Of a stretch of 64,000 nt of DNA, positions 24,741 through 37,239 are shown in pieces (position 1 is the stretch's first letter; each line of letters opens with the position of its first letter). The notes under the pieces were generated by a model. That model was not told the DNA's origin. It worked only from the letters and a program-made list of their open reading frames with translations, and made no database searches. The translations under genes and the position numbers were made by a program. This DNA comes from Combretum micranthum (lineage: Eukaryota; Streptophyta; Magnoliopsida; Myrtales; Combretaceae). The stretch lies in assembly GCA_024138025.1 (NCBI GenBank), contig JAMXBD010000023.1:1798001-1862000 (forward strand), written 5' to 3'.

Positions 24741-26386
24741 TATTGATTCTCTATTAATTAAAGTTTTGATGATAACAAAATAATCAAGAAACTCATGATG
24801 TTATTTAGTGTGTAGAATTATATATATGTGTGTGTGTATTAGACAGAACCTACAGAACCTTTCACAAAACTTTAGAGAAACATGATGAGTTCTAGATGAA
24901 TGGGTAAATGATGTTGTATATCGATGATTTAGATGCTTTACTTATCATAAAGAAAGAATACATAAGAATTTAGGGAAACAATAACATTATCAAAGAGTTT
25001 TCCAAAGAACAGAGAGTATACAGAATGTTCTCCAAAAGCTTAAGTTAAGGATGAAGTATTTTTCCAGAATACCAGAATTTTTTCCAGAACCTTCACTGGA
25101 ACTTCTGAAGAACAAGTATTTTTCAATCAAAAGTTACTATTCATCTTCTCAAACAAGAAGATCTACTTTTTTCATAAAAATATATAAAGATATTTTTTAA
25201 GACCTAGCTCCGAGATAATAAGTATATTTTGGTAATATACTTATTTGATTCCACTAAAGTCGGAATTATATCCTAGGGGATTCAAATGTTTTTCAGATTC
25301 TCTCTCATTAACGGAAATATTTCTTTAAGATAAAGTCATATATTACGGGGTTCATCTCAAGACAAAGTAATTATTTGAATTGATACATTATAAAATAAGA
25401 ACGAGAATTTTTATTATATAATTTAATGGATTTAGCTGATAAGAATAAATCAAGATAAAACGTTATCTTGAAAATGAAGATTATGATGAAGACCAGAATA
25501 TCGGAAACGGATTTATGTCTAAATCTATCTCCAGCAGAACAATGTTATGGAGGAATTTCAAAATAGATACAACCAGATTTTGATAAATTACGAGAATCAA
25601 GCAGACCTTATCTTCATTTCATCGTTTCAAGTTATTCATTAAGGCAAGCGGCTGTATTTCAAATTCAAAATAAGGATCAGGGACAACAGATCTTTATTCG
25701 AGATATTTTGGGATATGAATCTATCCTCCAAACAAGTACTTGAACATTAGAAGAAGATGAAGGGTATATGTGTTACAAGACAGAGAGAGAAGAACAAAAC
25801 TTTTCACTATTCACGCAAGAAAACAAAAAGCTTTACTTTACAAAAGATACATAATCAAACACAAAACAAAATTCAGAAGTTTCATTTCATCGAGATTTTT
25901 TCATAAACATCTTATATAGCGAGCTCATCACTTAGCTTTAATTCTTTTAGCACTTTGATTTAGATATTTTATTTTGTATAGAAGGAACTTGTAGTTGCCT
26001 TCTCTTTTGATAATTAAGTTACAAGTTTAGACTCCGAAGATCAGTTGTAGCTAGAGAATAGCTATGAGAATCGAGCAAAGAGAATTGCACAAACTTGTAA
26101 TTTGAACTCATTGGATATGGTGGAACAATACCCATAGGATAACGAGATCCCCGGCTCTGAGCTAAAAGAGTGGACTCATGCACAAAACGGAACCACTATA
26201 AATTGCTGCCTGATTCTCTAATCCCTATCTTTTTAATTTCTGCAATTTAATTATTATATTTGTTTAATTGTTTATAGTGTTCTCATATTTAAAACCAAAA
26301 GGGGAATATTTTTAAAAGGTAAAAATTATTATTTTCATTAATTATCAATTCAATCTCCCTTCTTGGTTATTAAGGTGGGACCAACA
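24741..26386 (+). repeat. SIRE-type 3' LTR
   Basis: Starts TATTGATTCTCTATT and ends GTGGGACCAACA. It is 46 bp shorter than the 5' LTR. The main loss is a 50-bp deletion at about 25,640 between short TTCA repeats, consistent with replication slippage or end-joining after insertion. It is followed by the right CTTAC (26,387-26,391). Confidence 0.93.
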
Positions 26387-26391
26387 CTTAC

Positions 26392-26957
26392 AAGCGAATA
26401 AGTAGGTGAAAGTGCCTTTTAGTGTAGGTGACAAATACAAAGATGAGGTTGTATTTGTCGTGTTACCTATGTGTGCCTCTCATATCTTGTTGGGAAGATT
26501 GTGGTTGATTGATCATAAGGTTTTGCCTTATGGGTATAAGAATACTTATGCCTTCTAGAAGGATGGTAGGAAGATAATATTGAATTCGATGTCACTAGTT
26601 GAAATTAGAAATGCTTGATTACAAATGAGTAAAGCGCTCAAGAAGAAATCTACGTTTATGTCTTATGGAGACATCCATCTAGCCATATAAGCTAAAGAAT
26701 CAGCCTATGTATTGCATGTTAGGAGAATCCTAGAGACAATAAAGCAAGTAACTTTGCCTGCAATAGTACAACAATTGTTGGAGGAGTTTACAAATGTATT
26801 CCTTGAAGAGCTTCCTGGAGGGTTACCACCTATTAGAGGAATTGAGCATGCTATAGATCTTCAATCTAGTGCTCTGTTGCCTAATCGTCGGACTTATTAG
26901 ATGAATCCTAAGGAAGCAAAAGAGATCAAAAGACAAGTAGACGAATTGTTAGAGAGG
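26392..26957 (+). pseudogene. Reina-like chromovirus, piece 2: protease end to start of RT
   Basis: Continues the protein interrupted at 15,667. After the protease (KYKDEVVF, SHILLGRLW, HKVLPYGYKN), the 62-residue frame 26,712-26,900 has LEEFTNVFLEELPGGLPPIR and GIEHAIDL. This is the linker into the RT of chromoviruses. It is followed by NPKEAKEIKRQVDELLERGY. The frame is then cut by the second large insertion and resumes at 38,162. A TAG sits at 26,898-26,900. Confidence 0.85.
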
Positions 26958-26962
26958 GGATA
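26958..26962 (+). other. Target-site duplication GGATA, left copy
   Basis: GGATA precedes TGTCACTTTCCC and recurs at 38,162-38,166 after TATTGCA. Both copies belong to the same codons of the Reina-like RT (ERGYV/GYVRK). The match runs on as GGATATGT because the inserted sequence starts with TGT. A 5-bp duplication with TG..CA ends is the best reading. Confidence 0.75.
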
Positions 26963-27784
26963 TGTCACTTTCCCACAAAGTATCTAGTAGTATCAATGTA
27001 TCATGTAACAAATTGAAGTCATAGTATTTTATATAAATTGATCCGAGGTTTCCAAAAAGGTACATGAACATAACACCATTAGAATACTTCGTGGCATGGA
27101 CGGATATGACAAGATCGAAGGTCGATTTGATTAAGAAAAATATTGCATACATATAAGAATAACATTATAAGAAGTCCTTAAATATTGCATCATAACTTTA
27201 CAACCATTGTCTTCAAAAGACTCCACTAAAACAACTTCAAAACCAGATAGCCAAACAAAAAATACAACTTCATAACCATTAGTCTCCAAAAGACTTCATT
27301 TCAAAAAATAACTTCTACTAAGTTCTCAACTATTATTTCAAATCTTATACCACATTGCCTTTATACAAATACTAACTCATCACTTCAATCCAAGTCTTGG
27401 GCTTCATTGATACTATGTGCCAGCTTCAACTCTTGAGCAAAGGTCAATTCTAGTAATCCTTGCAACCATATATGTAAGCCCCTGAATTTTTCAATACTCT
27501 TAGAAAATAATTTTAGAGCTAATATCGATACCTAAACCCTAAAACCGACTTAAGTTAAAATCGAACACTAGAAATTCCAAACAAGATCAAATATGGAATT
27601 CCATAACCTTAAGATAAGGAGCACCTTCAAAAATAAAATAAAAAATCTAATAATTGTTCGCCTTAAATCTCTACATTAAACAATTAATCTATCTTATCTC
27701 TAATACGTAAATTGAGACAATATGTCCAGATAATATTTAATGACAAAATAATACAAAATAATTTTTCAATAATATATTAATTTA

Positions 27785-28570
27785 TTAAGTCAAAATTTCA
27801 CCAGTTAAGCTAAAGCCGTTTTCATACTTGGTTATTGGCGCACAAATTGAGATAACATCACTAGATGACAATTAATGATGAAATTGTAAACCCTTAGATT
27901 CTTTGGTAGCATTATAAGTGAATCTTAGAGTCGGGACTAAAATTAAAACTCCAAAGTCAAACTGAGTCAAAGTTCAACTTTTAAAGACATTGACTTGATT
28001 AGACAATTCCTAGAGTAAAATATTAAATAAATAATAAAATATAGTAAACTTAATTTTTGAACCAAATATATAGAATAAACATAAACCCTCTAGATTTTAT
28101 AATCTTACGAGCAAATTTTAAAACCGGAATTGAAATCGAAACCCTAAAATCAATCTAGGAACGTTAAGATATAAAGGATCTAGATAAGACAAGACCGCAC
28201 TTAAAACCCTTAAACCTTAAAAACAAGATAACCCTAGGTTATGATTTGAAATAATTTCAGATAACCTAAAAGTATCATATTCGCCAAAAATTCACTTGTT
28301 TCAAACTCGAATGGGATCAGTTTCTAAAATCATGGCATCGACACACAAAACATAAAAAATATTCTGACAAACAAATTATACTAGAAATATATTAAGATAT
28401 TCATAAAATGTTATATATAAATTTTTCGGGTCAAAAATTTGACAGTTAAGACTAAAAGACCGTTTCGGTACCTAATCTTTAGTACACAGACTGAGATAAT
28501 AAAATTGGATAATAATTAATGATAAAATGATATCAAATCATCTTTCAAATATCACCTAATAATTTATTGT
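27785..28570 (+). repeat. Diverged direct repeat inside the LTR-like sequence
   Basis: About 100 bp at 27,787-27,885 recurs at about 28,430-28,530. Shared landmarks are CAAAATTT..CAGTTAAG, AAAG.CCGTTT, CACA.A.TGAGATAA and ACAATTAATGATGAAAT / ATAATTAATGATAAAAT. The period is about 645 bp. Internal duplications are common in long plant LTRs. Confidence 0.6.
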
Positions 28571-28960
28571 TTCATAAAAATATCAATTACAAATTTTTTG
28601 GCTTCTAAAAACGTTAGATATGGTCCATTTATGTGTATTTTTATCTTTACCAATAATTTATTTGATTTATTTACTATTTACTACTATTCACCTCTCTCTA
28701 CTTTTTCTTATACCTATCTCTTACATCTCTTACAATTTTCTTTTCCTATAAAACTTTACTATACTTTTTACTTAATTTCTCTTATACTCATTACACTTTT
28801 TCTACTTAAATTAATTTTTTTCCCTCTCTTTTGTTAGTGGTAGCTGCTACCCCAACCCCAAAAAAAAAAAAAACCCACACCCACCCATACACATCTTTTC
28901 CCTCAATTTTCTTTTCTTTTTCATTTATTTTTACATATTTTATTCCCTCCTTTTTCCCAT

Positions 28961-28968
28961 TATAAATA
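28961..28968 (+). promoter_or_regulatory. TATA box in the LTR-like sequence
   Basis: TATAAATA sits in a C/T-rich setting (CCTCCCTCCCTCATTTC follows), as in the promoters of long plant LTRs. It gives the plus orientation of this segment. Confidence 0.5.
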
Positions 28969-31652
28969 TCCTCCCTCCCTCATTTCTTACATAATTTTCT
29001 TTCACCATAATAAAACTCTACAAATTTTTCTCTATAACTTTTCTCTCCAAAATTTTTCTCAAACATTTTCCTTCCCTCTTTCATCTACACACAAATCCTA
29101 AGTTCTCTCAAATTCTTCTTTAATCAACTATCTTAGGTAAACACTAAACCTCCTCTATAGATTATGTTATATGATATGAAAAATATAGATATTGTATTTT
29201 CCATATATAATCCTCATGATGCATATGTTAGGGATTGGAAATGTAAAGACAACATATTGTTATGCATGTTTAACTTCATGATCATGTTTATGTTTATGTA
29301 TCCTTCTTGTTACTAACTCAACTTTTATATATTAATATGTATATATTCTTTTAGAGTCTAATGCTCACTAATCTAACTTTTATTTAATGCTTTAATTATC
29401 TATTATCTTACAAATAAATAAGACTAGTCAACTTCTAGTCTTAGACTTCTACTTAATCAAGTCAAAACACAGGGAGACTTGTCCATAATTTAAGAGTCGA
29501 TGAGCCTTGAAAATTAATCTAAAACTTCCATGATTTTCTTATTTATTTGCTTTGCCTTATTTATGATTTGCTATATTCAAGTCTCAGGAAGCCTTGCTAA
29601 AGTCTAAGACTCTCATAATTATTTTTTTTACTTTTCTTAATTTATATATGGGACTTGTTCATTTCTAAGTCTGAGAAGTCTTGAAATAAATCTAAGACTT
29701 CCATGTTTTTCTTCATTTATGCTTTTCTTAATTTTATTTCCTTTTATTTTCATGGTGACTGGAATTTATTCAAGTCCCGAGAAGTCTTGATATTAAACTA
29801 AGACTTCCATATCTTTATTTTCTCCATATTTGCTTATTTGATTTTCTATCATTCATTACTACATAAGCTTATGCCAATAAATTATTTCTTAGTATAACTA
29901 CTAGATTCATATGCATGTATGGTCATGAAGTGATGTTGTTGTCTTAATTAAGAAAAATTAAATGAAAATATAAATTATTTCTTATTCATAAAACAAGACT
30001 TATCTTTCAAGAGAGTTAATTTTCAACTCTTAGGAAATTTTTCTTTAAGAATAAGAGTAGTTGATCAACCACACTTTCTTTAAAAATGTTTAAAGTAAAA
30101 TGTTAATAATTGTGTTATGCAAAAATTTCCTTAAAATTTTTCCTAAAGCATATGCATCAATATTTTGCTAAAAACCAACAACAACTCAAATTTCTCCCAT
30201 ATGATAAACTTAAAAGTATTTTATAGTTCAAATCTACTTAAAGTAAAAGTAGTAACCAACATAAAGAATCAAGTTTAGAAAATAAATTTACCTTGATAAT
30301 GTAAGTGAGTGTAAAAATAATGATTTTAATATTAGGTAATTCTCTTACAACAAATTAGCAATTATAAGTTCTTTCCAAAAATTTAAATGTCGATAATTCC
30401 TTGTTATGCAATATTGTCCATAAAGTCACTCTTAAACATGAACAAACCCTTTTTATCAAAAAAAAAAAAAAACCTTAAAACAAGACTTTCATACAATTTG
30501 TTTTATCCAAAACTAAATTTTTTTTTTTGAGGAATTCCCACCTAGAGTAAATTTTAGCCAATAACACATAGACATACATGCTATAGAAATAACTAGTTAA
30601 AGGAAGACTAATATGAAGAACAAGATATTTATGAATTCAAAGTAAATATAAAATCATGAATTCCTTTAGTTAAGTTTCACGCTTGGAAGACCTAAGTATT
30701 AAAACTTTGTTTGGAAAACCAAACCCGATAAGAATTTAAAATACAGGTTATGGCATAACAAGTCAAACCTATATAAAATATAGGGAATTTTTATATAAAA
30801 CCTTAAGATTACAACACATATATTGAACCATAAATTTTCCAAGTCACATATTTATAAAATTTAAGATGGCACATTTTATCACAAGTCAAGAAAATGATTT
30901 CTCATAAAACTCAACATTATTATTGTCCGCCAAGAATGTTTAGCAAAATTACTTTTGAGACAACATCACTAGGGTCATGCATATAATATGAGTTAATGTC
31001 AATATTAAATGATTCTCAAGGTAGAATTGTTTATATGTTTATTATAAAGTGTCTAAGTGAAGTACAACTTTGGAAAATGCAAATTTGAGGGTTGAAACTT
31101 GTAGGTAAGATTTGTACCGATCCTTTTTAAACCCAAACACATTTAAATGTTAAAAATAATCTTAGAAATAGATAGATCTTTCCAAGTAGGTAGAAAACGA
31201 CTACTAATATGTGAAATTCTGAATTAAAATGAGCAATTATGACCGTTTTAAGTTAGAATTTCCCTTCATATGAATTTTAACTCAAATAATATATAGAATC
31301 AGAAAGTTTAATTAGAACCTCTATAAAATACTTATACCAAGTATTTATTTTGTTTATGACAAGGAGTTTGATGTGTCGTTTCCAAAGGATTATTTTGACT
31401 AAGAATTACTCGAATGGACGAGTGAGTTTTCCTTCATAATTTCGTTACCTTATTTGCTGATAAAGTCATATTTCACTCAACTTTTCATTGAACAAATCAT
31501 GTTTAACTATTATAGATTTATAGAAATAATATGAAAATGGTACTTAAGTATGCTTAAACTTGTTATTTCGGGTCTTAAAGGACTTGTCATACAAATACAA
31601 GCAAATTAGGAGAAGTTTTACAAAAATTTAAAGAATAGAACTTACACTGGCC

Positions 31653-32985
31653 AAGAAATCAAGCAACACTACTGGTCTTCAAGGTAAAACATGCTAGCTT
31701 TTATGTTTGAGACTATACACCGGCATAATAAGAAGCAATGCCGCTAGTGTTTGGCAGAAGAACTTCATCAGCTTTGAAAATTTACAACGTCTGTCGGCAA
31801 ATGCAACATCTACACTATCGGCCTTAAGCCAGTGTAACATGTGGACAGAATCAAAATTATTAAAGCCAGCCTTTATGCTGCCAACGTAGAGAGAAATTAA
31901 GCCTGCTTTACATATTTTCATCGTATGCCGACTACTGAGAGAATCAACACCGTCGGTATTAAATTCTGTGTACCTTTATTGCAACTGTTGAAAATCAAAA
32001 TTACAAAGCAACGCCGGCAAGATACAAATGTACACCATGGGTGTACAATGCCTGTGTACTTGTGTTGCGACTATTCATATATATATATATATATATTCCT
32101 CTTGTTATATCTTTTGTATATGAAGAAAAGCCTATGCACAAACTCCTCTCTATATCTCCTTGCTCCTCGATCTAGGGTTAAGAACGCTAGTTAGGTTTTT
32201 ATTTTATTTCGAATAAGGATTCTACACCAAGATTCAAGTGGAAGACGTTATTTGTTTTTGATTCAAGAACATGATTTCTTTGACAATGTGATTTTTTTTT
32301 TTCTATGTTCACTTGTTGGATGATGTTTGATGCTTGATCTATTAATCTTAATTAAGGTTTTGAGTTGTTGATTTGGATTATTCAGTTGATGATTTCTGCT
32401 GTTGATTGAATCCTTCTTCATATTTGGATTGTTGATGCTATTTCATCATTCATGTATTTTGAATTGATTCTAGAATTCATGTTAGGTTAGGACTGTAATT
32501 GGAAAATTCCTTTCTAGCTAATTATGTGATTAGCTAATTGAGATTCAAAATCACATAGGGATATGGATTTTAATTTGATTAGGGTTTGGTAATTGAAATA
32601 GATTTTGTCAATTGATCACTTTCCTAATAGGGAATATTGATTGGTTGATCTAGGATAATTACTTACTTTGAAAAAAGGAGTTGTTATCTAGTGCTTGATT
32701 GTTTAAAAACTAAACCCATTGACAATTTGGATTGGCAAGTGTATTTCTTATCAGTAACATACATTTGATTATTGTTCAGATCTATTAGCTCTTAGCCTAA
32801 ATCAATTTACAGGTGTTGGAAATCCCTATTTCTTTGTAGTTTAGTTATATTGAAAGAAAATCCAAAAAGAGAAACAAATTTGATATGCCTAGCTATAATT
32901 AGAATTGATACAGTTGATAGGTAGTCCTAACTTCCTATGGACTCGACTTGGTATTTATCGATATATTATTACTGCACGCACCCGA
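31653..32985. mobile_element. 1.33-kb segment between exact 10-bp repeats TACACTGGCC
   Basis: TACACTGGCC at 31,643-31,652 and again at 32,986-32,995 brackets 1,333 bp. The left part holds many GCCGGC/GTCGGC/GCCGAC words (about 31,710-32,035) like CACTA subterminal repeats. The left junction reads CACTGGCCAAGAAATC, reminiscent of CACTA ends, but no inverted copy is at the right. The middle has an (AT)n run (32,077-32,096) with promoter-like context. The right end (about 32,930-32,985) resembles a Ty3 LTR terminus. The 10-bp repeat could be a target duplication; the class is unresolved. Confidence 0.45.
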
Positions 32986-34099
32986 TACACTGGCCGGTTA
33001 ATATCTACATATTTAATGGAATTTGTAAGAGACTAAAAAGAGTTTAAAAAAGCAATTATAGAAAAGCGTGATCTTTGTGCTTCTAGATGGTTGCACTAGA
33101 TCTATAGGTACAAGACAAAATGAATATGTATGAGGTTATAGGTTTATATGTAAATGTTTTATATGTATTTGTGACAAGGGATGTTAAGCATATCGAAACC
33201 AACAAATGATGGTTGAAGTACATTATTGACATTGTATGTTGCTAATTTATGTTTGATGCTTGTTTGATCACCCTTTATACTCGACCTAGATGTAAATTAA
33301 ATGGATACGCATTGCATCCGTTGAGTCACATAATGAGGAATGCTACTCCTACCCAAGGTATCGGGAGGGCCAAAAGTTAAGCTTATTCTTAGGGAACTAA
33401 AGTGTACCGGGGACACTTCCTAAAAATGAGTCGCACCGATCGATTGCTATGAGCAGAGTGCTCGGAAATAGCACTGAAGATAGTATAGATATTCAGACCC
33501 AATTCTCTAATCTTTAATATGGAGGGCGTAAATCCATTCTATTTATGATTTCCAGATACCCATACATAATTGTTTATATCATGTGGTTGTTGCATAACAT
33601 GCATAGCATATGTGTGAAAATTAACAAACTTGTTTAAAATACGGTACGAATAAATAGAATATCTCACTAAGCATGTTGTAAGCTTATAACCCCATAGATC
33701 TTTGTTGAAACAGGTATACTTATGGCTCCATGCGAGGAAGGGGATCGTTGGTAGATTCTTGAGCTCTTATGGAATTAGTGGGAGCATAAGATGAATTTAC
33801 TTTCTTGAAATTTCTTTATGAGAAAAATATGATATGTTAATGTTTTGGAGATTACTAAAAATGTATTTATGTAAACTTGAAGACATAGTGGGAGTATACC
33901 CCTAAGAATTGTAATTGACCTTATTTATTTTAGTGATAGGTATTTCTCTTGTCTTGTTACTTTAATTGTTATCAATGTAAATTGTGTTACTTCCATGCAT
34001 TATCTTGATTGTGATGCATGCCTTGTGCATAATATAAAAGCCTTTGTGTGACCAAGGTAGTCATTCCTAGGCTTTAATATTGTGTACGGTGGATTGTTA

Positions 34100-35682
34100 C
34101 ATTTACGGTATCCCTTGGGTCATGACAACATAAGTCATAGAGAGGTGAGCACAACAAGCTCAGTGAATAAACAAATCTTAACATGATTCAAACATATGTA
34201 CTGCTACAATTAAACATATGCATAAACATAGTTTGGATAATTGAAATCTAAACCAATGGAGATTTACGCATTCTCTTAGGGGCTAAAGGAACCCGCTCAA
34301 GTAAATAACACCCAGGAGAGATTAAGAAGCAAGGAAGGAGAAGTTTATTCATTCTTATTTATTACTTATATATGGAAAATATTATAACTCGACTTAACCT
34401 TAGAACTTAGAATCTCCACTAAGTATTAGACATTTCACGTCAACACCATAGACGACGTCCTTTGGTGCCTACTTAGTTCCTATGGAATTGATAAAGTAGT
34501 GGTAACCCTTCTTGTAGAACCAGATATTGTTTTTTATTTACTAGAAAAACTCAGAGTTACTATAGAATGCTAATACGTAGTGTGTTTACCATGCAAATGC
34601 AAGTTATGTTATCGCACAATGCATGTTTATTCTAGTTAGGGGTCAAATAAGAATTATGTCATATTATCGAGTGACTACATCAATTTCAAACAAAATAGAA
34701 TTCATAACTACATTATCAATACCATATGAATAATTATCACTTTTAGCGTTAAAGATTATCATTCACTCATACCACATATAACATGCATTACTCCTTAAGC
34801 ACCCATACATATAATCAATTTCGGTTATATTGAGGAGTATATGCTAATACATTGCATTCACAAAAAAACGTGAGAAGATTTAAGTTACTCACCTGTGCAT
34901 CTTTGCTTAGTCGTTGTAATAGTCTATTAGGAATTTCGGATCTTGATTTATGGTTCCCATAAGATAACAAACATGCATCATTAAGTATAAAACTAAATAT
35001 GAATTTCTATTAGTGTCTAAGTACCCTAAACTCATTTCTTAACTCCCTTAGTTCGATTGTCTTTAAGGAATTATAAGGCACTACATATACGACAATTACC
35101 CTCATAACTCACAGCCTAAATCATGGGGTTAACGACGAGTGTAATCCAAGCTACGTTTAGACAGGGAGGAGATTGTGGTCATTTATATTATCTCACAGCT
35201 TAAACCATGAGCTCAACTGCTGGCATAATTCTGACTGCGGTTGAAGCTGTGTTCAACTTCAACTTTCCCTCGCTTTCTGCGTTTAAACTACGGTTTGCAA
35301 ATACTAGTGCGATTTTGACCACAAGTTACCTCACAGATAAACAATGACTTGTTTTTACTTTACTTAATAAAATAATTCCTCCTTAGGTAGATTTGCAATT
35401 AAAACATAGGTAAAAGACTGATTTAACATGATTGTTTCAAACATAACTATATCTAACATATCTACTAGTTAAACTTAAAGCTATCACGCTGTCATTTAAT
35501 CATGGCTTAATTATGAATATTCATTATAGTCTTTCTCTATTTAATTTCATGAGCTATCATATTTTTACTTGTTAAGTAAAGTGATACTTGTTTATAAGTC
35601 TTTAGCAATAATAGTATAACTTTTAAATATTGGCAAAGTTACAGAATAAATTTACACATGTTTCTATTATTTCTTAGTAAGT
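34100..35682 (-). repeat. Minus-strand LTR-like sequence
   Basis: GTGAGCACAACAAGCTCAGTGAATA at about 34,145-34,169 (quoted words: GTGAGCACAACAAGC and TCAGTGAATA) is, in reverse complement, the same type of motif as the plus-strand CTCACTAAGC..GTTGT at 33,657. This suggests an LTR fragment in the opposite orientation. No open frames or boundaries could be set. It is interrupted by the solo LTR at 35,688. Confidence 0.35.
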
Positions 35683-35687
35683 ACTAT
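35683..35687 (+). other. Target-site duplication ACTAT, left copy
   Basis: ACTAT directly precedes the solo LTR and is repeated at 37,235-37,239 directly after it. Confidence 0.9.
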
Positions 35688-37234
35688 TGTTAGTTTCTCT
35701 CAATTATAGATTTTGATGATAACAAAAAGAATGAAATAACAATTATTTTGAGTTGTGTTTGTCAGAAAATTTATCAAGAAGATTAGAATTTATTTTCTGC
35801 AAAACTCAGAAGAATACTCAGAAGGTTAGGCAGAAGGAACATTGCTTATGAACAAGTTCATAAACCAAGGCAGAAGGTATATCAGAAGCAATATCAGAAG
35901 GTACAGTATATCCAATTTTGAAGAAAATCTTGTTTTAATCGATCCTTTGAAGACCTAGCTCCAATGATTGGATATATTTGGGAAATATATTCAATCTGTT
36001 CCACAAAAGTTGGTTCAATATCCACAGGGTTTTCAATTTACGAATTTAAATATAATCATGATAATTCAAGTTTATTTTTAAGTTAAATTATGCATATCTT
36101 GTTCGAATTGTGTAAGGAAGTATACATAACATAAAGGAATTTTAAGACATATGCGAGGAATTAAAGCTTGTACAAGATCAGATTGGAATCGAAACATCTG
36201 ATGAATGGTCCTGAAGAAGAAAAGCATGAATAGTACCAGACGTGTTCAACGGGGGAATGATTTGAATTTTCTGTTTGAGATCTTTATGCAAATTTGAAGA
36301 TATCCCAACTTTATAGGAAGCTTATCAAGATGTTTGAATTTCAAAAGCAAGGCAGATCATGAAAATAAATTCAAAGGGATATTATCAACGAGAGAAAGAA
36401 GGAACAGAGCATCACGTCATCCTTATCTCTCGAAAAATCAGGATTTGAAGATTATCTGATCTTGAGATAATCAAATTCGAACGTTGAAGGAAATAAGATA
36501 TAACCAACAAGCTTCAAGGCAGATATATACACGAGAACAACATCTTGAGAAAAAGAAAGAGACTCAAAGAGAGAAATTTTTTATTATTTACTGTTCATCG
36601 TCTTCGTTGCAATATTGTCGAGGATTTTTACTATTTTCCTCAGATTTTGATTTACTTATTGCTTGAGTGATTATAAGTTGCAAGTAGGCTCAGTAGATTG
36701 ATTGTTTGAGAGAATCAAGCTGAGTGAATTGTGAACTTCTTGTAACGATTTTCATTGATTGGATTAGTGGAACAAAACCGGTGTGGATTACTGGTGACCC
36801 TGGCTTGGAGCTGGAAGAGAGGATTGACGCTCAAGGCGGAACCTCTATATATCAAATTTGCAATCTCTTCTCTCATCTCTCTTTATTTTCGTGCAATTTT
36901 AATTTCATTTGTTGCATGAGTTCTTGAGTCAGAAGGTGAAGCAGAGAGTAGTGTAGTTATTGTTCTTGAGTCAGAGGGTTAGTCAGAGGGTATTTCAGAA
37001 GGTTCCAAGGAGAAAACATTTAGAACTCAAATTTATTTTCCGAGTGCTTGAGCATTGTGATTTGATCTGTTGTGTTGCTTTTAAGTGTTCATTCGTGATT
37101 TTCACATTTACAAGAAAGATCTAAAGCCATTTTATAGTATAATCAAGTGGTGTGGATTTTTGTTTGAAATTATTTTTAAACAAGTTTTTATAACCAATTC
37201 ACCCCCCCTCTTGGTTATCTTTTCGGGACCAACA
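35688..37234 (+). mobile_element. SIRE-type solo LTR, 1,547 bp
   Basis: Starts TGTTAGTTTCTCTC with ATTTTGATGATAACAAAA shortly after, and ends TTTTCGGGACCAACA. This matches the start and end style of the 15,673-26,386 LTRs, including the GACCTAGCTCCAA and TTGGTTAT blocks. There is no internal domain, and a perfect ACTAT duplication flanks it, so it is the product of LTR-LTR recombination. It keeps the canonical TG start. Sequence outside the conserved blocks differs clearly, so it is a related subfamily rather than the same copy. Confidence 0.93.
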
Positions 37235-37239
37235 ACTAT

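Larger units (their letters stand above)
15673..26386 (+). mobile_element. SIRE/Maximus-type Ty1/copia retrotransposon, 10.7 kb, structurally complete but dead
   Basis: All structural parts are present in order: left LTR (1,692 bp), Met-tRNA primer site, gag, protease, integrase, RT, RNase H, an extra ORF3 after pol, polypurine tracts and right LTR (1,646 bp). Ty1/copia order (integrase before RT), long LTRs, total length and ORF3 place it in the SIRE lineage. Both LTRs begin TATTR rather than the usual TGTTR and end CCAACA. The element splits the Reina-like pol and is flanked by CTTAC. LTRs differ by eye at roughly 6% of sites over the first 440 bp, so the insertion is not recent. Many stops and lost catalytic residues make it non-autonomous. 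Confidence 0.95.
27473..34000 (+). repeat. Long plus-strand LTR-like sequence (Tekay/Del-type?)
   Basis: Starts TGTAAGCCCCTGAATTTTT, close to the TGTAACACCCC start common among long plant Ty3 LTRs. It contains a TATA box at 28,961, a pyrimidine-rich leader, and at about 33,657-33,690 the motif CTCACTAAGCATGTTGTAAGC, which resembles the polyadenylation region of such LTRs. Without the 1.33-kb insertion it is about 5 kb. The 3' end is uncertain; GATTGTTACA at 34,092-34,101 is one candidate. There is no coding capacity. The lineage is an inference from remembered LTR style. Confidence 0.4.

Noticed and set aside
24741..26386. Possibility that the two 1.65-kb repeats are a segmental duplication rather than LTRs
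   Set aside because: Primer site, polypurine tract, gag-pol between them and the CTTAC duplication show they are LTRs.
26958..26965. Eight-base GGATATGT duplication as a hAT footprint
   Set aside because: The inserted ends lack hAT inverted repeats. The extra TGT is explained by the insert starting with TG, so a 5-bp duplication is simpler.
28598..28837. Hydrophobic 79-residue frame
   Set aside because: It comes from a pyrimidine-rich LTR promoter region; no conserved membrane-protein motif.
31707..32194. Small open frames in the 31.6-33.0 kb segment
   Set aside because: No family motif; overlapping frames on both strands in repeat-rich sequence.
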